Shown here: piece by piece, positions 34,568-37,697 of the stretch
Position numbering within the stretch: position 1 is the first letter of the stretch
How the letters are laid out: each line of letters opens with the position of its first letter
NCBI GenBank assembly: GCA_000310025.1
Contig: FN649736.1
Location: forward strand, 2,240,788 to 2,278,484
Direction: 5' to 3'
DNA: 37,697 nt
From: Ectocarpus siliculosus
Taxonomy: Eukaryota; Sar; Phaeophyceae; Ectocarpales; Ectocarpaceae
Made by a program: the position numbers and the translations under genes
Notes under the pieces: generated by a model
What the model was told of the DNA's origin: nothing
Databases searched by the model: none
The model's input: only the letters and a program-made list of their open reading frames with translations

Positions 34568-37406
34568 TTCTCTCTCTCTGACGCTCTCTGTCTGTCTCTC
34601 TGTGTCGCTCTCGCTCTACCTCTCTCCTTGCTTGCTTGCTTATTTGCTCCTACTGCCTGTCCTTGCCCCCAATCATTCTTCCTTTTCTATTGCCCCCTTC
34701 CCCGTTGCCCTGTTCTCCCCCCCCCCCACTTCTATCCCGCTGGCCCCGCTACTTCTCGCTTCCATGTCCTACTAAATACCAAACTCTCTGGTCAAACAAT
34801 CCCGTGGATCAGTCAATACCGTCCATTGCATCTGTTTTTACCCACTCCCCCCCCCCCACCCCCCTGGTTACACCCCACACCCTCCCGCCTCTTTTTGCCG
34901 CCGTGGATTTTCGCCTTCAGGTGGCCGTCTGCAACCTGGCGTCGATCAGCCTGCCAGCCTTCGTTTCCGCGGGCGAGGACGGACAGCCGGCCTTCGACTT
35001 CCACCGCCTCTACGAGGTGGGGGACGTTACCGCCGCAGGCAGAAAATGTCTATTTCTCTATCTTGCCCATCAGGAACAAAGATGGTGCCGTGGAGGACTA
35101 TAATTCTTGAAATCACACACACACGCACGCACGTTAGAAGTTTATTTTTTTTTTTAGCGTGAGTAGACTGACTTCTCTTCCATTGACCTGAATAGTTCTT
35201 GAATTCACACACGCGCGCGTTAGATTTTTTTTTTTTTTTAGCGTGCGTAGAGTGACTTCTCTTCATTGAAATGAATTCCCATCCACCAAACTTACAACAA
35301 CGGCAACAATCCCATCCACCAACTTACAACAACGGCAACAGTCCCATCCACCAACTTACAACAACGGCAACAGTCCCATCCACCAACTTACAACAACGGC
35401 AACAGTCCCATCCACCAACTTACAACAACGGCAACAGTCCCATCCACCAAATACAAACTACGACGACGATGACTCTCGACCAGGTGACGAAGGTGGTGAC
35501 GCGGAACCTGAACCGGGTCATCGACGTCAACTTCTACCCCGTCGAGGAGGCGAAGCGGAGCAACTTCAGGCACCGCCCCGTGGGCCTGGGCGTGCAGGGC
35601 CTCGCTGACGCCTTCATCATGGTGAGAAAAAGGTGTTTCTTTCTTTCGTTGGGCCGTTTTTTCTCAAGCATGCTTTGATTCTCACGCGGGGTAAGTAAAT
35701 GTTGCTGTCTGTTGCTAATGATAGCTCGTCGATTCGAAGCCGCCACCAGATCCCATGCTTGGTGTTCCGGCATCAAAACAAACAAACACTGGCTGAAATG
35801 AACATCTTCTATATTATCCCGGACCCTTTTTCAGTGGACAGAGATTAACTCATTTGTGGATAGAGATTGTTTCATCTGTGGGTAGACATGACTCATGTGG
35901 GTAGGAATGAATTATTTCGTCTGGAGATGGAGAGATGATGTATTTTTGTAAGAACAAAATATGGTATGTGTTCTCCAGGAACAAACGCCGGTGCAATAGC
36001 TGGCCTCGAACAGACGACTGGTATCCATGTACGTGTACGGGACGGAATCCCGTCGGGTGCCTGTACGTCCAGCCGTATTTTTGCCCATTTCTGCTGTTCC
36101 GTCTGTTTTTGTTTGTTTGTTGGTGCTTGGCGAAAACAAGATGCGGTTCCCGTTCGAGTCGGAAAAGGCGGCCAAGCTGAACAGGGACATCTTCGAGACG
36201 ATCTACTTCGGTGCCGTGGAGGCATCCGTAGAGGTGCGCACATATATCAACGGCGTATTCTGGGTTTCAGCGCTACATATCGCGTGGTATCCAATAAATG
36301 TCATCCAGTGGATCGGTTGGATTATTTTTGATTGTTTTACCCCCGGATGTCTTCTTCCGTCGTCTTGTTGTCGCTTGTCCTGTTATTGAAAGGGGCCCAC
36401 ACGCCTTTGGAAATGCTTACTGCAATCGATCCTGAGTGTATTTGCGACTTTGGGGCACCAGGCTTGGTCTGCGTGAGGCCGCCTTTGGCACTGGTCGAAC
36501 ATTGCAGATACGCGTGATCGACCGTGTCAACGTAACGCTTTAAGGCAGGTCTCCCCGTCCTGTTAGCTTACATTTCTGGAACGATTACCTCCGTCGGACC
36601 CACCCCCACCCCCACCCCACCCCATCCTACGTATCCCCCACTCTCTTCCTCCCACCATGGGTGATCCGGAATAATATCCCCATCCAACGAGACTGGACCC
36701 CACTTGGATTTCCATTTTTTTTTTTTTTCCATGAATTTGTACTCTTGTACTTTTTCCAGCTTGCCGAGAAGCAAGGCACGTACGAGACGTACGAAGGGTC
36801 ACCAGCTTCTCAGGGTCTCCTGCAGTACGACATGTGGGGGGTCACTCCCTCCGACCGCTGGGACTGGGCAGGGCTGAAGGTAGGACATTGGTGTGGTGGG
36901 GGGGGCGGGGGGGGTGTATGCTCATGTAAACGCATGCCATGGACGCTAGACCGTTGACCTTGCACCCGTACAATAATAGGAGGGTGGTGTGGTGGGCGGG
37001 GGGGGGGGTCGGTTTCGTGGCGTGTTTCTCGCGTTCAGGTTCAGTTGTGTTGGCCATAGTAGTAAACGCTCGTCGCAGGATTTTTTTGATGATCGTAGCA
37101 TGTCTTTCTGCGTTCTGTTCGCATCTCGAATGCTGTTGGTGGTGGTGGTGGTGCGGAAATACTGAACGGTCCGAAGGTCGGCATTCACAAGGTATTGTTG
37201 CGGTCTTCTCTTGTACACATCTGGTCGTTGTCCCTGCTTGATGCCTACGACTGCCCGCGTATTGTTTTGTGCTTTTTTTTCGGCTCAACAATCCAGGCGA
37301 AGATGGCTCAACACGGGCTGCGCAACTCGCTCCTGCTAGCCCCCATGCCCACCGCGTCCACGGCGCAAATCCTGGGCAACAACGAGAGCGTCGAGCCATT
37401 CACCAG
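26499..37406 (+). CDS. RNR1: Ribonucleoside-diphosphate reductase large subunit (class I), 3' end missing
   Basis: This enzyme reduces ribonucleotides to deoxyribonucleotides with the R2 radical subunit. Exons: 26499-26712, 27854-28017, 28696-28790, 29506-29572, 30045-30215, 30636-30788, 31765-31844, 32513-32601, 33441-33598, 33988-34116, 34921-35016, 35484-35621, 36141-36233, 36760-36879, 37297-37406. Together they give 625 codons plus 2 nt, against about 800 in full-length enzymes, so the C-terminal fifth, including the swinging Cys pair, lies outside the window. An N-terminal ATP cone is present ([18 protein letters not shown]). Catalytic residues are C218 (LSSCFLL), N427/C429/E431 (NLCTE) and C444 (VAVCNLAS), at the same numbers as the mammalian enzyme. 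Loop 2 reads [10 protein letters not shown], the form seen in plant enzymes. Intron 3 uses a GC donor. The start is the only ATG in frame before the ATP cone. Confidence 0.97.
27590..27845 (+). repeat. Long CT-rich tract before RNR exon 2
   Basis: About 250 bases of almost pure pyrimidine on the plus strand, with tetra- and hexanucleotide CT/CCCT variants, ending about eight bases before the exon 2 acceptor at 27853. It may act as an oversized polypyrimidine tract. Similar CT tracts precede exon 5 (about 29908-30044) and lie in intron 10 (about 34518-34640). Confidence 0.85.
28204..28665 (+). repeat. 58-bp minisatellite, eight copies, in RNR intron 2
   Basis: Eight head-to-tail copies of a 58-base unit begin at 28204, 28262, 28320, 28378, 28436, 28494, 28552 and 28610. 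Copies are nearly identical: the fifth has a C-to-A change in the 'taatcaatg' part, and copies seven and eight share a G-to-A change ('gggttta'). The unit contains 'ttttag', resembling a 3' splice site. The array ends 30 bases before the true acceptor at 28695. Confidence 0.97.
29103..29310 (+). repeat. 'ggtcagccgg' dispersed repeat, copy 2
   Basis: This copy sits in RNR intron 3 in the same orientation as the copy at 22199-22390. Conservation is patchy (several identical blocks of 10-19 bases), so the insertion is old. Confidence 0.75.
30836..30979 (+). repeat. Dispersed element with telomere-like core, copy 2
   Basis: About 144 bases in RNR intron 6, alignable along its whole length with 11031-11174 in the same plus-strand orientation. 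Shared parts include 'caatccgtgcttt', then a short run of TTAGGG units, then 'tagtctgcgtg', a C-rich stretch and 'ccctgcgtaggcgg'. Confidence 0.85.
30985..31560 (+). repeat. Degenerate ~55-bp tandem repeat in RNR intron 6
   Basis: At least six imperfect repeats of a unit built from 'ctccatg-ttgcgtg', 'cgtctgtcgctc' and 'tagtgc-aagaggcaac'. Examples begin near 31028, 31336, 31393, 31441 and 31497. Divergence is far greater than in the 58-bp array of intron 2, indicating an older array. It abuts the telomere-core element at its left side. Confidence 0.75.
33340..33440 (+). repeat. CAA/ACC-rich tract before RNR exon 9
   Basis: The last 100 bases of intron 8 are almost only A and C (ACC, AAC and GACAAC triplets), running up to 'ctcccacaag', after which exon 9 begins at 33441. 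It reads open as Thr/Asn, but the phase and the family alignment (GAC from G + AC, then [10 protein letters not shown]) place the splice here. Confidence 0.8.
34305..34330 (+). repeat. Duplicated exon 10 end and 5' splice site inside intron 10
   Basis: Twenty-six bases identical to 34100-34125, which spans the last 17 coding bases of RNR exon 10 and the first nine bases of intron 10, including the GTATCT donor. A more decayed third version can be seen near 34379-34432. The duplicate supplies a second, perfect copy of the donor about 205 bases downstream. Confidence 0.95.
35100..35275 (+). repeat. Imperfect ~90-bp tandem duplication in RNR intron 11
   Basis: Two adjacent copies share 'ttcttgaa-tcacacac', a CA/CG run, 'gttaga', a long T run ending 'tagcgtg-gtag', then 'tgacttctcttc' and 'attga'. 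The first runs from about 35100 to 35190 and the second to about 35275. It is immediately followed by the 32-bp minisatellite. Confidence 0.8.
35278..35458 (+). repeat. 32-bp minisatellite in RNR intron 11
   Basis: Five copies starting at 35278, 35311, 35343, 35375 and 35407, plus a partial sixth from 35439. The first copy carries one extra A; copies two to five are identical. The array ends about 25 bases before the exon 12 acceptor (35483), displacing a normal pyrimidine tract: this region is A/C-rich. Confidence 0.97.
36905..36970 (-). repeat. LINE-tail family, copy 4
   Basis: Minus strand: 'aaggtcaacggtctagcg', 'ggcatgcg', 'catgagcatacaccccc'. It lies in RNR intron 14, beside a poly-G run at 36899-36914. 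Confidence 0.6.
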
Positions 37407-37697
37407 GTACTGTGCACGTCGAACATCGAAACACGATACGGCCGCTCTTTTGTTGTTCTTGTCTACTGGTCCTCCTGCCGACCTGTTGTGTTTGTTTTTG
37501 GACGGTTTTCGTGTGGGGAGTTTTTGGGAGTTTTTTTGTGTGCATGCATGCCGCGAGGACTCTGCGCCATGCACGCCTGTTTGGCACCAAACCGCGGACA
37601 GATGTGCGTTTCTTCACAAGCACATCTCAATGCCATGTACTCCCCCCCCCCCCCCCCGCCCCCCACAAAAAACCAAACCCCCCCCCCCCCAAATAAA

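Overview
The window is nuclear DNA from an intron-rich eukaryote. Exons are short and introns long (mostly 0.3-1.1 kb). Splice sites are GT-AG, with one GC-AG. Coding GC is high, with runs of CAG/GGC codons, microsatellites and telomere-like TTAGGG blocks inside introns. This style, together with a ribonucleotide reductase whose loop 2 reads like plant enzymes, fits a photosynthetic stramenopile, most likely a brown alga. The sequence alone does not prove the taxon. Both ends are homopolymer runs (poly-G at the start, poly-C near the end), which suggests contig edges.

Layout: (1) 1-3683 has no gene I can support; it holds the 3' flank of the minus-strand gene and simple repeats. (2) 3684-17454, minus strand: about 20 exons coding for a protein of roughly 1,370 residues. 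It has a small UBA-like helical domain, a Trp/Lys-rich segment, RGG boxes, a long Ala/Pro tract, an 'FG-x-L-x-FG' box, a poly-Gln region and a Tyr/Gly/Gln prion-like tail. This is the domain order of the UBAP2/UBAP2L/Lingerer family of RNA-granule proteins. (3) About 17962-22168, plus strand: a divergently transcribed coiled-coil protein of unknown function, starting about 0.5 kb from the previous gene. (4) 22169-26498: intergenic, with dispersed repeats and a degenerate LINE-like fragment. (5) 26499 to the end, plus strand: the class I ribonucleotide reductase large subunit, 15 exons, truncated by the window edge. The reconstructed protein places C218, N427, C429, E431 and C444 at exactly the mammalian numbering, which validates the exon model.

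The three genes do not form a pathway. RNR makes dNTPs; the UBAP2L-like protein probably acts in RNA granules; the coiled-coil protein is unassigned. The most interesting structure is non-coding or architectural: homogenised minisatellites in RNR introns, a dispersed element carrying telomere-like repeats, a four-copy repeat family sharing a tail with the LINE remnant, a duplicated 5' splice site, and a run of frame-neutral exons in the prion-like gene.
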